64,000 nucleotides of DNA from Urechidicola croceus. GTDB lineage: Bacteria > Bacteroidota > Bacteroidia > Flavobacteriales > Flavobacteriaceae. The translations under genes were made by a program, and so were the position numbers. The stretch is taken from NCBI GenBank assembly GCA_905181865.1, contig CAJIZG010000001.1, forward strand, positions 434,001-498,000, read 5' to 3'. A model generated the notes under the pieces. It ran no database searches and was not told where the DNA came from. It saw only the letters and a list, made by a program, of their open reading frames with translations. Below, piece after piece: positions 10,948 through 20,179 of the stretch (the stretch's first letter is position 1; every line of letters starts with the position of its first letter).

Positions 10948-11898
10948 CTATCTTCTTAAAAAAGATTTTAAAAACCCCAAGCCGTATCCCAAAAACTGAG
11001 TATATGTAGTTATAACACTCAAGAATGCAACTCTTAAATTCTTATTCTGAATAAATGAATCTAAGAAAATCAACAAAAAGTAAATTCCGAAAATTAAAAG
11101 AAAACTAGCATTACAAATAAGTGCACTAATTATGGATATATCAAATCCAATAATAAAAAGGCTCGGAAACCAATATGTCAATGTAGCCGTATCAGGATAC
11201 CTTTTATTCAATGTAGGTCTTGCCGTACCAAAGTTGAAGGTTTGATTGTAGAATTGTCTTATCGTACTGCGTCGTTTATGATAAACAAAGGCTTTTTCTA
11301 TGAATTGCGTTTCAAAATCATTGTGCCACAAACGAAATGTTAAATCGATATCTTCCCCATACTTTAACTCAGAGAACCCTTGAGTCCTATCAAATGCCGT
11401 CTTTGACAGCCCCATATTAAAACTTCGAGGTTGAAATTTTCCAACAGCGTTTTTTTTACCACGAATTCCACCAGTAGTTAACACTGAAGTCATAGAATAA
11501 TTTATGGCTTTTTGCATACTCGTAAACGAATCGTGGGCTGCATCTGCCCCTCCAAAAGCATCTGTATAGTTATTGCGCAAGCCATCACTGACCTCGATAA
11601 GATAATTCTTTGGCAATAGAACATCAGAATCTAATATAATGAAGTAAGTTCCTTTGGCATGTTGCATGCCAAAATTACGACTCTGTCCAGCGCCAGTATT
11701 CTCTTTTATAAAATATTGAATAGCTAATTTATCTCTGAACTTTTCAACAATAGCCTCACAATTTTGTAAAGACCCATCTTCTATAATTACAACTTCAAAA
11801 GGTTGGTTATACGTTTGAGTAGTTAAACTTTGGAGTAATTCCTCAATCTCTTGAGGCCGATTATAGACGGGAATAATAATAGAAAAATATAAATCCAT
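10948..11898 (-). CDS. Family 2 glycosyltransferase
   Basis: GT-A fold glycosyltransferase (316 residues): FSIIIPVYNRPQEIEELL at the N-terminus, the nucleotide-sugar/metal motif DSD in IILDSDVLLP near residue 85, and a hydrophobic C-terminal region with probable membrane segments (about 255-300). It likely transfers a sugar to a lipid-linked or surface glycan; acceptor and donor are unknown. A longer frame starts at 11943, but that extension runs through the fabI terminator and this gene's own -7 box at 11906-11913, so I place the start at the ATG at 11898, only 7 bases after the -7 box. Confidence 0.88.
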   Translation of the reverse strand: MDLYFSIIIPVYNRPQEIEELLQSLTTQTYNQPFEVVIIEDGSLQNCEAIVEKFRDKLAIQYFIKENTGAGQSRNFGMQHAKGTYFIILDSDVLLPKNYLIEVSDGLRNNYTDAFGGADAAHDSFTSMQKAINYSMTSVLTTGGIRGKKNAVGKFQPRSFNMGLSKTAFDRTQGFSELKYGEDIDLTFRLWHNDFETQFIEKAFVYHKRRSTIRQFYNQTFNFGTARPTLNKRYPDTATLTYWFPSLFIIGFDISIISALICNASFLLIFGIYFLLIFLDSFIQNKNLRVAFLSVITTYTQFLGYGLGFLKSFLRR

Positions 11899-11905
11899 AC
11901 AAGAG

Positions 11906-11913
11906 CAAATATA
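11906..11913 (-). promoter_or_regulatory. -7 box of the GT2 gene; decides its start
   Basis: TATATTTG on the minus strand ends 7 bases before the ATG at 11898. The implied leader is only a few nucleotides. No clear -33 TTG was seen because the upstream bases are the fabI terminator. Confidence 0.6.
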
Positions 11914-11916
11914 AAA

Positions 11917-11940
11917 AAAGCGACTCAATAGAGTCGCTTT
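11917..11940 (-). terminator. Intrinsic terminator of fabI
   Basis: A perfect 10-bp stem (AAAGCGACTC / GAGTCGCTTT) with loop AATA, followed on the minus strand by a T run, 20 bases after the fabI stop. Confidence 0.88.
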
Positions 11941-11960
11941 CATATTACTTAAAATTTTTC

Positions 11961-12776
11961 TTATTCCGTATCTCCAAAATTACGCATCACTTTGGTACTG
12001 ATTCCCATATTCGAAAACCCACCATCATGAAATAAGTTTTGAAGTGTTACTTTCTTAGTTAAATCTGAAAAAAGAGAAATGGTATAATCCGCACATTCTA
12101 TAGCAGATGCATTGCCAAGAGGTGACATTTCCTCTGCATAATTAATAAATGCATCGAACCCTTTAACTCCACTACCAGCAGTAGTCATGGTTGGTGATTG
12201 AGAAATGGTATTGACACGTACTTTGTGATCTCTCCCAAAGAAATATCCAAAGCTACGTGCAATAGACTCTAAATACGCTTTATTATCTGCCATGTCATTA
12301 TAATCTGGAAATACACGCTGTGCCGCCATATAAGTTAAAGCAACAACAGAGCCCCATTCATTCATCGCTTTCTTATTATACAATACATTCATTACTTTGT
12401 GAAAAGAAACTGCAGAAATATCCCAACCCTTTGTAGTGAAATCGTAATTAGGATCCGTATAATGTTTCCCTTTACGCACATTTACAGACATACCTATTGA
12501 ATGTAAAACAAAGTCTATTTTTCCTCCCAAAATTTCCATAGACTGGTCTATTAAATTCGTGATATCATCCATAGAAGTTGCATCTGCGGGTATTACCGTA
12601 GCACCTGTTTTTTTAGCCAATTCATTAATGGTTCCCATACGCAAAGCAATTGGGGCATTTGTCAATGTAAAAATTGCACCTTCTTCATGAGCACGTTCAG
12701 CAACTTTCCAAGCAATTGAATCCTCATTCAACGCTCCAAAAATAATTCCCTTTTTACCCTTTAATAAATTATACAT
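11961..12776 (-). CDS. fabI: Enoyl-[acyl-carrier-protein] reductase (NADH)
   Basis: Enoyl-ACP reductase (271 residues), which reduces trans-2-enoyl-ACP to acyl-ACP, the last step of each fatty-acid elongation round. The N-terminal divergent SDR cofactor motif is GKKGIIFGALNEDSIAW, the FabI-type G-x5-S-I-A pattern. The catalytic Tyr-x6-Lys is YNDMADNK near residue 158, and SQSPTMTTAGSGV forms the substrate loop. Normal length. It has its own promoter and terminator and is transcribed alone. Confidence 0.95.
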   Translation of the reverse strand: MYNLLKGKKGIIFGALNEDSIAWKVAERAHEEGAIFTLTNAPIALRMGTINELAKKTGATVIPADATSMDDITNLIDQSMEILGGKIDFVLHSIGMSVNVRKGKHYTDPNYDFTTKGWDISAVSFHKVMNVLYNKKAMNEWGSVVALTYMAAQRVFPDYNDMADNKAYLESIARSFGYFFGRDHKVRVNTISQSPTMTTAGSGVKGFDAFINYAEEMSPLGNASAIECADYTISLFSDLTKKVTLQNLFHDGGFSNMGISTKVMRNFGDTE

Positions 12777-12816
12777 AATATCTTTTTAGTTTAGTCTAAT
12801 ATTCAAAATTACGCTG

Positions 12817-12824
12817 CAAATATA
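12817..12824 (-). promoter_or_regulatory. -7 box of fabI
   Basis: TATATTTG on the minus strand, 40 bases upstream of the fabI ATG. The -33 TTG is not obvious. Confidence 0.55.
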
Positions 12825-12870
12825 AACATTTTTACATCGTATTCTTTCTTTAAATCTTTTCTCCTTTGTG

Positions 12871-14523
12871 CTAATTTAACAACGCTTTTGCATGTGCTAA
12901 AGCGGAAGGAGTTAATTCCTTTCCTCCCAACATTTCAGCGATTTCTATAATGCGTTCATCATCATTTAGTAATCTTAACTGCGTTTTTATTTTACCAGAA
13001 ACTTCTTCTTTGTAAACTTTATAATGTTGGTCCCCTATTCCAGCAATTTGGGGTAAATGAGTGATACTCATCACTTGCATATTTGAACTCATTTGAAGCA
13101 TTACATCCCCCATTCTATTAGATATTTCTCCAGAAACTCCTGTGTCTATTTCGTCAAAAATAATGGTAGGTAATTTAATATAATTTGAAAGTATCGCTTT
13201 TACTGCCAACATTATTCTTGACATTTCTCCACCTGACGCAGCCTTTTTTAGGCTACTATAGTTTTCACCTTTATTGGCTGAGAACAACAACTCTAATTCA
13301 TCTTTACCATTACTTAAAAACAGATCTGTTTCAATCAACTTAAAAACAAATCGTGTGTTTTTCATTCCTAAATTTGACAATTTATTTTCCAATCTCTTGG
13401 TCAATTTTGGAATTGCTTTTTTCCTTTTCTCATGGATTACTAGCGCTAAAGAATTAAGCGCGTCTGAAACTTTTTTAATCTCTTTTTCTTTATCGTTTAT
13501 AACGCTAGCCGAATTCTTAACTGCATCTACTTTTACCGCCAATTCTTCGTGCACTATTAATAAGTCTGCTATCGTACTTACTGAATTCTTTTTAAGCAAA
13601 TCATATATACGTTGTAATCGGTCATTCAAACGTTCAATTTCAACTGGATTGTATTCTACTCGTTCATTTTCACTTTCAATTTCCTGAAGAATGTCTTTTG
13701 CCTCAATTGAAATACTTTCGATACGTGAAGCCAACAATTCGTAAGTTTCTGAAAGGTTTGAAATACCTTCCAATTTAGATTTAAACAACTGAATTAAATT
13801 TATAATCCCGTATTCTTCATTTTCTACAATTTGCAAAGCTTCCGTTAAATTCAACTTTATGAACTCTACATTATTCATTAAAACCAAAGATGACTCAATT
13901 TCTTCTTGTTCGCCTACTTTCAATGCTGCGTCATTCAATTCATTAAATAAAAACAAATTGTACTCATATTTATCAGTATCCGCTTTTTGAACTGTTAGTA
14001 AATCTTCTAATTCTTTTGTTAACTTCTTAAATAACTGCAATCCTCGTTGGTAAGATTCTATTTCTTTAACATTTGAAGCTAAGGCATCAATCATATTAAA
14101 TTGAAATTTTTTGTCAGATAACGCTAAGGTTTTGTGCTGAGAATGAACATCAATTAGTCTTGCACTTAAGGTATTCAGCACATTTAGCGTCGTTGGCGTA
14201 TCATTAATAAATGCTCTTGATTTGCCACTTGGCATGATTTCACGACGAATAATTGTAATGGGTTCAAAATCTAAATCTTCTTCAGCAAAAAACTTTTCTA
14301 GTCCATATTGATTCAATAAGAATTCCGCTTCTACAATACATTTTAATTCCTTCTGCTTTAAAAATGAAACATCTGCACGTTTTCCAAGTACCAAACCTAA
14401 AGCTCCTAAAAGAATAGACTTTCCAGCACCAGTCTCTCCGGTAATAATTGAAAACCCTTTATCAAACTTGACGTTCAATTCTTCTATTAGGGCATAATTT
14501 TTTATTGAAAGTGATTTTAACAA
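12871..14523 (-). CDS. recN: DNA repair protein RecN
   Basis: SMC-like ATPase acting in double-strand-break repair. Walker A GETGAGKS is near residue 30 of 550, within ITGETGAGKSILLGALG. Two long coiled-coil arms fill the middle (about 150-370). The ABC signature AASGGEMSRIMLAVK and Walker B TIIFDEIDTGVSGEI are in the C-terminal part, followed by the HLPQIA switch His. Full length. It is the last gene of the bamD-rpoZ-coaBC-DUF4835-recN run; the gap to the preceding gene is 22 bases. Confidence 0.96.
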   Translation of the reverse strand: MLKSLSIKNYALIEELNVKFDKGFSIITGETGAGKSILLGALGLVLGKRADVSFLKQKELKCIVEAEFLLNQYGLEKFFAEEDLDFEPITIIRREIMPSGKSRAFINDTPTTLNVLNTLSARLIDVHSQHKTLALSDKKFQFNMIDALASNVKEIESYQRGLQLFKKLTKELEDLLTVQKADTDKYEYNLFLFNELNDAALKVGEQEEIESSLVLMNNVEFIKLNLTEALQIVENEEYGIINLIQLFKSKLEGISNLSETYELLASRIESISIEAKDILQEIESENERVEYNPVEIERLNDRLQRIYDLLKKNSVSTIADLLIVHEELAVKVDAVKNSASVINDKEKEIKKVSDALNSLALVIHEKRKKAIPKLTKRLENKLSNLGMKNTRFVFKLIETDLFLSNGKDELELLFSANKGENYSSLKKAASGGEMSRIMLAVKAILSNYIKLPTIIFDEIDTGVSGEISNRMGDVMLQMSSNMQVMSITHLPQIAGIGDQHYKVYKEEVSGKIKTQLRLLNDDERIIEIAEMLGGKELTPSALAHAKALLN

Positions 14524-14545
14524 TATATAATTTCTTTAAAAAACA

Positions 14546-15436
14546 CTATTTGATAGTATTCCATTTCGATAAATTAATTGGAGATATTCTTGATAAATAT
14601 TCTGTTAATTGACTCGCATCAAATCTGGGTCCATCGGAAAAAACAGCAACTATTTCATCTGATTTTGCATCCATAAAAATACGAAGCAATAATGCATTGG
14701 GCCTACGATCATAAATGGACTTCAAAGACCGAATAGATTTCTCTAAATTTCTTTTTGCTTTCGCTTTGTCCAACGTCATGATATCCAACCCTTGCATATG
14801 ATATGAATATAAAACATCTCGATAAACATCGTAGGTTCCTGATAATATATCTGAAACTAACGTAAACCTGTTCACCTTATTACCAGCACTATCCCAACCA
14901 ACAAATCCACTTTGTTGCGCTTGATTGACGGTGTTTTCTGCAGAACTATAATATTGACCACCTCCATTGGTAGAAAATGTATCTGCATCTAAACCCAATA
15001 TCATGTAAACATAGTAAGCAAATACGGATACTAAATTTGAATCAAATGAATTTGGATTGTATTGAAAATTTTCGAATTCCGTATAAGAAAATGCAACTTC
15101 ATTATCTTTAAAGTTTAAGACTGGACTTGAATACGTTGATCCATAAATTGGTCTAGAAGATTGAATTTGCAGTGTCCCTTTAAATTGATTATTAGATGGC
15201 TGTTCCAAAATAGTTAACAAAAAAGAACAATCTATTAGTTCTTGCTGCTTAAATTTTTTGTTTGTCCATTGCTTTTGGTTTACAAACTCACTTAAAGAAC
15301 GTTGCATCGTTTCAAAAACTTGCCTGTTAGAACCTGGTACCTTATCTGAATTAATGGAAATAGTTGCCCTTATTTCCTGCGCATTACTTTGCAAAGCAAG
15401 AAACAAAATAATTATAAAATTGGTAATTCTATTCAT
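14546..15436 (-). CDS. DUF4835 family exported protein
   Basis: A 296-residue protein with a signal peptide (MNRITNFIIILFLALQSNAQ), so it is exported. After that it has no recognisable enzyme motif; conserved Bacteroidota proteins in this exact position between coaBC and recN are classed as DUF4835. The start chosen (15436) overlaps the 3' end of coaBC by 8 bases, suggesting translational coupling; a longer frame to 15475 would put 13 extra residues before the signal peptide and is unlikely. The function is unknown. Position in the bamD block hints at envelope work, which is inference. Confidence 0.85.
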   Translation of the reverse strand: MNRITNFIIILFLALQSNAQEIRATISINSDKVPGSNRQVFETMQRSLSEFVNQKQWTNKKFKQQELIDCSFLLTILEQPSNNQFKGTLQIQSSRPIYGSTYSSPVLNFKDNEVAFSYTEFENFQYNPNSFDSNLVSVFAYYVYMILGLDADTFSTNGGGQYYSSAENTVNQAQQSGFVGWDSAGNKVNRFTLVSDILSGTYDVYRDVLYSYHMQGLDIMTLDKAKAKRNLEKSIRSLKSIYDRRPNALLLRIFMDAKSDEIVAVFSDGPRFDASQLTEYLSRISPINLSKWNTIK

Positions 15437-16640
15437 ATATTCTTTCCAAAATTTCATTAAAAATATCTTCAGCAACCAATGCTTTAGATTTTAGACCAAA
15501 TTCGGAAATATTTTCGGATTTATCAATTATTGAGACCTTATTTGTAGTATTTTGAAATCCGGCGCCTTTATCTTGTAATGAATTTAACACTATTAAATCA
15601 AGATTTTTTCGTCTTAACTTACCAATAGCATTTTCTATTTCATTGTCCGTCTCTAATGCAAAACCAACTAAAAATTGTTGCTGCTTAATGGCTCCGAGAG
15701 ACATCAATATGTCCTTTGTTTTTTCTAATTGAATACTAAATGCTACCTCTTTCTTTTTTATCTTTTTATCAGAAACATTCTTAGGAGCATAATCTGCCAC
15801 GGCAGCCGATAAAATTACTATATGTGAATCTTTAAAAAATTGATGCGCGGCGTCATACATTTCTTGAGCACTCATAACATTAATTCTATGAATTAATGTA
15901 TGTGTTACTTTTTCATTGGACATGCCAGAAATCAACGTCACGCTGGCTCCTAAAGCCGCAGCTCTTTTTGCCAATTCAAACCCCATTTTTCCAGAAGAAT
16001 GATTTCCTATAAATCTGACTGGGTCAATGGCTTCATAAGTTGGTCCTGCCGTTATAAGAACTTTCTTATTTCTAAGGGGTAACTGACTTAATACATCTTT
16101 TTCAATAAATGAGACAATATTCTCAGGTTCTGCCATTCTACCTTCTCCCACCAAACCACTTGCCAATTCTCCACTTTCTGCTGGAACACAAAGATTTCCA
16201 TAACTTTCAAGTGTAGCAATAGTCTCTTTAGTAGCAGGGTGTTTATACATATCAAGATCCATTGCTGGAGCAAAATAGACCTTGCACTTTGCAGATAAAT
16301 AAGTTGCCAATAGAAGATTGTCACTTTGTCCGTGCGCCATCTTAGCTATAGTATTTGCTGTGGCCGGCGCTACAATAAAAAAATCGGCCCAAAGCCCTAA
16401 ATCTACATGGTTATTCCATAATTCGTTCTCATTTTCTTTATCAAAAAACGCAGAATAAACAGGATTTTTGGAGAGTGTTGATAACGTTAGTGGGGTTACA
16501 AAATCCTTCGAAGCAGGCGTCATAATCACTTGGACATGAGCACCTGCTTTGATGAGTAAACGTACTAAATGTGCAGTCTTATAAGCGGCAATTCCAGCAG
16601 TAACGCCAATGAGAATATTTTTTCCGCTTAGTACAGACAT
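15429..16640 (-). CDS. coaBC: Bifunctional phosphopantothenoylcysteine synthetase/decarboxylase
   Basis: Coenzyme A synthesis: CoaB joins cysteine to 4'-phosphopantothenate (CTP-dependent) and CoaC decarboxylates the product. The N-terminal flavoprotein domain (about 1-180) shows GVTAGIAAYK, the catalytic-His region NNHVDLGLWADFF, APATANTIAKMA and FAPAMDLDMYKHPAT. The C-terminal CoaB domain starts KVLITAGPTYEAIDPVRFIG, with NHSSGKMG. 403 residues, full length. It starts 4 bases after rpoZ and overlaps the DUF4835 gene, so it belongs to one operon. Confidence 0.95.
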   Translation of the reverse strand: MSVLSGKNILIGVTAGIAAYKTAHLVRLLIKAGAHVQVIMTPASKDFVTPLTLSTLSKNPVYSAFFDKENENELWNNHVDLGLWADFFIVAPATANTIAKMAHGQSDNLLLATYLSAKCKVYFAPAMDLDMYKHPATKETIATLESYGNLCVPAESGELASGLVGEGRMAEPENIVSFIEKDVLSQLPLRNKKVLITAGPTYEAIDPVRFIGNHSSGKMGFELAKRAAALGASVTLISGMSNEKVTHTLIHRINVMSAQEMYDAAHQFFKDSHIVILSAAVADYAPKNVSDKKIKKKEVAFSIQLEKTKDILMSLGAIKQQQFLVGFALETDNEIENAIGKLRRKNLDLIVLNSLQDKGAGFQNTTNKVSIIDKSENISEFGLKSKALVAEDIFNEILERIYE

Positions 16641-16644
16641 TTAA

Positions 16645-16965
16645 TTATTTTGAATCTGCTCTTCTATGGTAAGTACGGTTTTCCAACCATTCCTCAATAG
16701 CCATAGCCGTTGGCTTAGGTAAGCGCTCATAAAATTTTGAAACTTCTATTTGCTCCTTGTTTTCAAAGACTTCTTCTAAACTGTCATTGTGCGTAGCAAA
16801 TTCTTCCAATTTATCAACGAGTTCTCTTTTAAGATCTCCATTGATTTGATTGGCTCTATTTGCCATTACTACAATTGCCTCATATAAGTTTTGAGTCGAA
16901 GATTCAATATCTTCTCTGTTATAGGTAATTGTTGATAAAGGTGCTTTTGAATTTTTATAATTCAT
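16645..16965 (-). CDS. rpoZ: RNA polymerase omega subunit
   Basis: Small RNA polymerase subunit (106 residues) of the Bacteroidota type. The protein starts MNYKNSKAPLSTITYNREDI and has the core YEAIVVMANRANQIN, the equivalent of the omega helix that latches onto the beta' subunit. It helps assembly of the polymerase core. It is 1 base away from bamD and 4 bases from coaBC, within one operon. Confidence 0.9.
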   Translation of the reverse strand: MNYKNSKAPLSTITYNREDIESSTQNLYEAIVVMANRANQINGDLKRELVDKLEEFATHNDSLEEVFENKEQIEVSKFYERLPKPTAMAIEEWLENRTYHRRADSK

Positions 16966-16966
16966 C

Positions 16967-17797
16967 TTAGTCTAATTTTCTAAATGAGGCAGCCATTTTT
17001 TCATAGACTGCTAATTGTTTATTTAAATCTTCCATTTTATTCTCTGAATCTTCCATAAATTCAGAATCTGGATAACTCTTTTTAAATTTTTCAAAATACG
17101 TGATGGCATCTTTAATACGTATACCTTGTTTCTGCGGAATACTTTGTAAACCTAACTCACTCGCAGATGCATATTTCATATACATCGCTTCTTCTCTGTA
17201 TTTCGTACCTAAATAGTCTCCTATTAAATTATCAAAAGAAGTAATCGCTGCTGTATAATCTTCAATATGATAATACTGTTGTGCTGTCTTAAATGCTTTT
17301 GTCTCTAGTTTAAATCGTAATTCTTGAATACACGTATTCGCTTCTTCAATTCTATCAGACTCTGGATATTTATCCATAAATTTTTGCATCGCACTCAACG
17401 CTTCGTTTGTTGCTGATTGATCTAAGGTGACTACTGGAGAATCCAAGTAATAACTGTGTGCTGAATAAAATGCTGCTTCTTCGCTTTTGGTACTCTTAGG
17501 ATAATTATTAGCAAAACGCTCATAGTAATAAGACGCTAAGCTGTACTGTTTTGTATTGTAATACGCAGTACTTATCATATATTGAATACGCTCCATTTGA
17601 GGCTTCCCTCTATAGCCAGGAGTAATCTTTTCGAATAACTGAATCGCTTTACTAAAGTTTTCAGTTTCATACATCTCTGTTGCCAACTTATATTGCTCTT
17701 CAATCGTTCCTTTATTAAGTACCTTATGATACTCGCCACAAGATACAACTAACAAAGCAACAAACAATAAAGTAACGCTATTTTTCATTTTAGACAT
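16967..17797 (-). CDS. bamD: Outer-membrane assembly lipoprotein BamD
   Basis: Essential lipoprotein of the BAM machine that folds beta-barrels into the outer membrane. A signal peptide ends in the lipobox LLVVSC (Cys near residue 20), followed by TPR-like helical repeats (KAIQLFEKITPGYRGKPQME..., ASYYYERFANNYPKS...), as in BamD/YfiO. 276 residues. Two starts are possible: ATG at 17797 (MSKMKNS) or at 17788 (MKNSVTLLF). A TAATTTTG box at 17802-17809 places transcription start almost on the first ATG, so the message is either leaderless or starts at the second ATG. First gene of the bamD-rpoZ-coaBC-DUF4835-recN operon. Confidence 0.92.
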   Translation of the reverse strand: MSKMKNSVTLLFVALLVVSCGEYHKVLNKGTIEEQYKLATEMYETENFSKAIQLFEKITPGYRGKPQMERIQYMISTAYYNTKQYSLASYYYERFANNYPKSTKSEEAAFYSAHSYYLDSPVVTLDQSATNEALSAMQKFMDKYPESDRIEEANTCIQELRFKLETKAFKTAQQYYHIEDYTAAITSFDNLIGDYLGTKYREEAMYMKYASASELGLQSIPQKQGIRIKDAITYFEKFKKSYPDSEFMEDSENKMEDLNKQLAVYEKMAASFRKLD

Positions 17798-17801
17798 TTG
17801 G

Positions 17802-17809
17802 CAAAATTA
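17802..17809 (-). promoter_or_regulatory. -7 box of the bamD operon
   Basis: TAATTTTG on the minus strand, 4 bases from the first bamD ATG. It bears on start choice (17797 or 17788). Confidence 0.5.
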
Positions 17810-17921
17810 GTTATTTAATATGGATTAATAAAATGAATTCATATATCATTCAATCCAGACAAAAGTAACATGGAAATACCTTAAGTATAACGTGCGTCAT
17901 CTTAATTGTTTGTTAATTAAT

Positions 17922-18812
17922 TTATCGCTTACAATTATAATATTCATCTATAAATTTCGCAATTTTCCTTTCTAAAACAGTAGTTGCTTTTACCAAGGGT
18001 AATCTTACTTGATCTCCACAGATATTGATTTTTTTAAGCAAGGATTTTATTCCTGCCGGATTGCCTTCTTCAAATATTAACGCAACACCTGCTTTAATGC
18101 TATCCAGCATAGCAAGAGCTTCCTCTGACTTCCCTTTTAAACCCAAATCAGTAAGATCCGAAAAATCTTTAGGCAATCCTTGACCAATGACACTTATCAC
18201 TCCAGCACCTCCTTCTAATATCATTGGCAATGCAATCATATCGTCTCCAGAAATAACAAGAAATTTTTCGGGCTTATTTGCTAGAATTTCTTTTGCCTGC
18301 GCTAAATCTCCTGCTGCTTCTTTAATTCCAATAATATTCTCAAAATTATTTGCAAGCCTAAGGACCGTTTTAGGTGTCATATTTTGTGCAGTCCTTCCCG
18401 GAACATTATATAAAATAACGGGTAAAGGGCTTGCTGCTGCAATTGCTTTAAAATGCTGGAATATACCTTCTTGCGTCGGTCTGTTATAATATGGAGAAAC
18501 TGATAAAATAGCATCATAAGCCGACAAATCTAAGGATTTAACCGCTTCAACTACTCCCATCGTATTGTTACCTCCTAATCCTAGAACTAAGGGTACTCTC
18601 TTCCTAGTAACGGCAACAATTGTTTCCTTTACTTTCTCTTGCTCTTCAATGGTCAACGTAGCTGGTTCTCCAGTAGTGCCAAGTACAACTAAGTAATCTA
18701 CGCCATTTTTGATCTGAAATTCTACCAGTTTTCCCAAAGCATCATAATCAACTGAAGTGTCTTCCTTAAAAGGTGTAATTAAAGCAATACCAGTTCCTAC
18801 AAATTTCTCCAT
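17922..18812 (-). CDS. dapA: 4-hydroxy-tetrahydrodipicolinate synthase
   Basis: TIM-barrel aldolase that condenses pyruvate with aspartate semialdehyde, the first committed step to diaminopimelate and lysine. Seen: [10 protein letters not shown] near residue 45, the catalytic Tyr in [10 protein letters not shown] near 135, and the Schiff-base Lys in [10 protein letters not shown] near 163. 296 residues, full length. It overlaps the stop codon of the upstream gene by 1 base, so the two are coupled. dapF of the same pathway lies 13.5 kb away at 32352. Confidence 0.96.
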   Translation of the reverse strand: MEKFVGTGIALITPFKEDTSVDYDALGKLVEFQIKNGVDYLVVLGTTGEPATLTIEEQEKVKETIVAVTRKRVPLVLGLGGNNTMGVVEAVKSLDLSAYDAILSVSPYYNRPTQEGIFQHFKAIAAASPLPVILYNVPGRTAQNMTPKTVLRLANNFENIIGIKEAAGDLAQAKEILANKPEKFLVISGDDMIALPMILEGGAGVISVIGQGLPKDFSDLTDLGLKGKSEEALAMLDSIKAGVALIFEEGNPAGIKSLLKKINICGDQVRLPLVKATTVLERKIAKFIDEYYNCKR

Positions 18813-19324
18813 TATATTTTATTTAAAATCTTCAAATATTTTATTATTTCACTCGTGTACCCTTGAAAATCTAACGGATCAACATCGATCATTAAATGGT
18901 ACAAAAAATTATTTTTACGAACATTCCCAATTTTAAAATTGGCATTACTATCTAAAACTAATTTATTTACATAAGCATTCTCTTGAACATAATTGACTAA
19001 TAAATCAACTGGAATGCTCAATAAAGCCTGAATCCTTTTATTCTTAAAAGTCCCAAATACCCCAAAGTCTTTACTTGATATTTCATTCTCTAATACGAAT
19101 TCTTTATCAATACGATCCTTAAATACAATTACTTTAAGATGTTCTTGATCAACATTCAATTCGTTCGCCAGAATTTGAAAATTTTTCTTATCAATATAAT
19201 CACCTGCCAAAATCAAAATAGATCCAACTTTTAGATCAGACCGAACCCTTTCCTTTTTCGAGGTAGAAAGACCTTTCGCTATTTTTCTTTCTACGATTTT
19301 ACGCTTAATGTTGTCCCAAATCAT
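18812..19324 (-). CDS. Uncharacterised flavobacterial protein paired with dapA (possibly DUF6913)
   Basis: 170-residue soluble protein with no signal peptide. The N-terminal third is very basic ([20 protein letters not shown]), then an alpha/beta pattern ([40 protein letters not shown]). It is coupled to dapA by a shared base at stop/start and has its own -7 box just upstream, so it leads the two-gene operon. I associate it with family DUF6913 from memory, with limited certainty. Function unknown; a role linked to lysine or cell-wall synthesis is only suggested by position. Confidence 0.7.
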   Translation of the reverse strand: MIWDNIKRKIVERKIAKGLSTSKKERVRSDLKVGSILILAGDYIDKKNFQILANELNVDQEHLKVIVFKDRIDKEFVLENEISSKDFGVFGTFKNKRIQALLSIPVDLLVNYVQENAYVNKLVLDSNANFKIGNVRKNNFLYHLMIDVDPLDFQGYTSEIIKYLKILNKI

Positions 19325-19341
19325 TTCAAACTATTAAAACG

Positions 19342-19349
19342 CAAAAATA
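19342..19349 (-). promoter_or_regulatory. -7 box of the dapA operon
   Basis: TATTTTTG on the minus strand, 17 bases upstream of the ATG at 19324. No clear -33 box. Confidence 0.5.
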
Positions 19350-19434
19350 AATAATTCATCCTAAAAAGTTCTATACTTTCTCTAGTTTGTAATAACTAAA
19401 AAAAATAACGTCTAAAGGGCACATATATTAAAGC

Positions 19435-19818
19435 ATGCTTGGTAAAAAACTATTACTACTTAGAATAATTATAGCGATACTATTGATTCAAACATTGTAC
19501 TTCAAATTTAGTGCGCATCCAGACAGTGTTTCTATTTTTTCTCAAGTTGGATTAGAGCCGTTTGGTATAATTACAATTGGAATTCTAGAACTTATTACTG
19601 CCGCTCTTATATTGTTTCCAAAAACTCTTTGGACTGGAGCACTACTCTCAACGGGACTCATTAGTGTGGCTGTTATAATGCATCTTACAACCCTTGGAAT
19701 AGAGATACATAATGATGGTGGTACGCTCTTCTTTATGGCCTTAGTAGTATTGATTTTAAGTATTATTATCTTTTTAAAGGAGTGGGAAAATATTTCAACA
19801 ATCGAAGTAAAAATTTAA
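19435..19818 (+). CDS. DoxX-like small membrane protein
   Basis: 127 residues with four hydrophobic segments (about 5-20, 43-60, 65-85 and 97-115). The N-terminal LLLLRIIIAILLIQTLYFKF followed by a short polar stretch and a GIITIGILELITAALIL segment matches the DoxX/DoxD-like four-helix family. Members act in redox or thiosulfate metabolism in a few organisms, but most, like this one, have no assigned role. The next gene follows 57 bases downstream. Confidence 0.75.
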   Translation: MLGKKLLLLRIIIAILLIQTLYFKFSAHPDSVSIFSQVGLEPFGIITIGILELITAALILFPKTLWTGALLSTGLISVAVIMHLTTLGIEIHNDGGTLFFMALVVLILSIIIFLKEWENISTIEVKI

Positions 19819-19819
19819 C

Positions 19820-19849
19820 TTGTTATTAACATTATTTTTAATACATTTA
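19820..19849 (+). promoter_or_regulatory. Near-consensus promoter of the 70-residue gene
   Basis: TTG (19820-19822), 19 bases, TACATTTA (19842-19849); the last base departs from TAnnTTTG. 26 bases before the ATG. Confidence 0.45.
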
Positions 19850-19875
19850 GACCTTTTAAAACACGAAATTTACAT

Positions 19876-20088
19876 ATGGGAAGACCACCTACGAGACCGG
19901 CCAAATTAAGAGACGGATTTTACATTGAGGTTAGAAATAAAGGCGCAAAAAGCGGAATTAAAATTAGAAGAGACAACAAATCTGATATGATGGAGGCTGT
20001 AGATGAGTATCGCCTTGTCAAAGAAATAATGATCTTAGGCGAATCTAAGAATGATAAATGGGTAGAGAAACCAAAACAAGCATTTTAG
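19876..20088 (+). CDS. Small conserved flavobacterial protein
   Basis: 70 residues, basic, soluble: MGRPPTRPAKLRDGFYIEVR, then KSGIKIRRDNKSDMMEAVDEY. The regular pattern of charged strands and the GRPPTRPAKL start, reminiscent of AT-hook-like RP motifs, suggest a possible nucleic-acid contact, but this is only inference. No family recognised. It ends 36 bases after a conserved-looking GESKNDKWVEKP tail. Confidence 0.6.
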   Translation: MGRPPTRPAKLRDGFYIEVRNKGAKSGIKIRRDNKSDMMEAVDEYRLVKEIMILGESKNDKWVEKPKQAF

Positions 20089-20179
20089 ATAATATTCAAC
20101 GGCTTTTAAATTGTATTAAACGTATATACTGCAATTTTTAAAACTAAAAAATACTTTAAAAGAGGAATTACTTTTAATA

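Noticed and set aside
11899-11943. Longer N-terminus of the GT2 enzyme
   Set aside because: The added codons are the fabI terminator and the gene's own -7 box.
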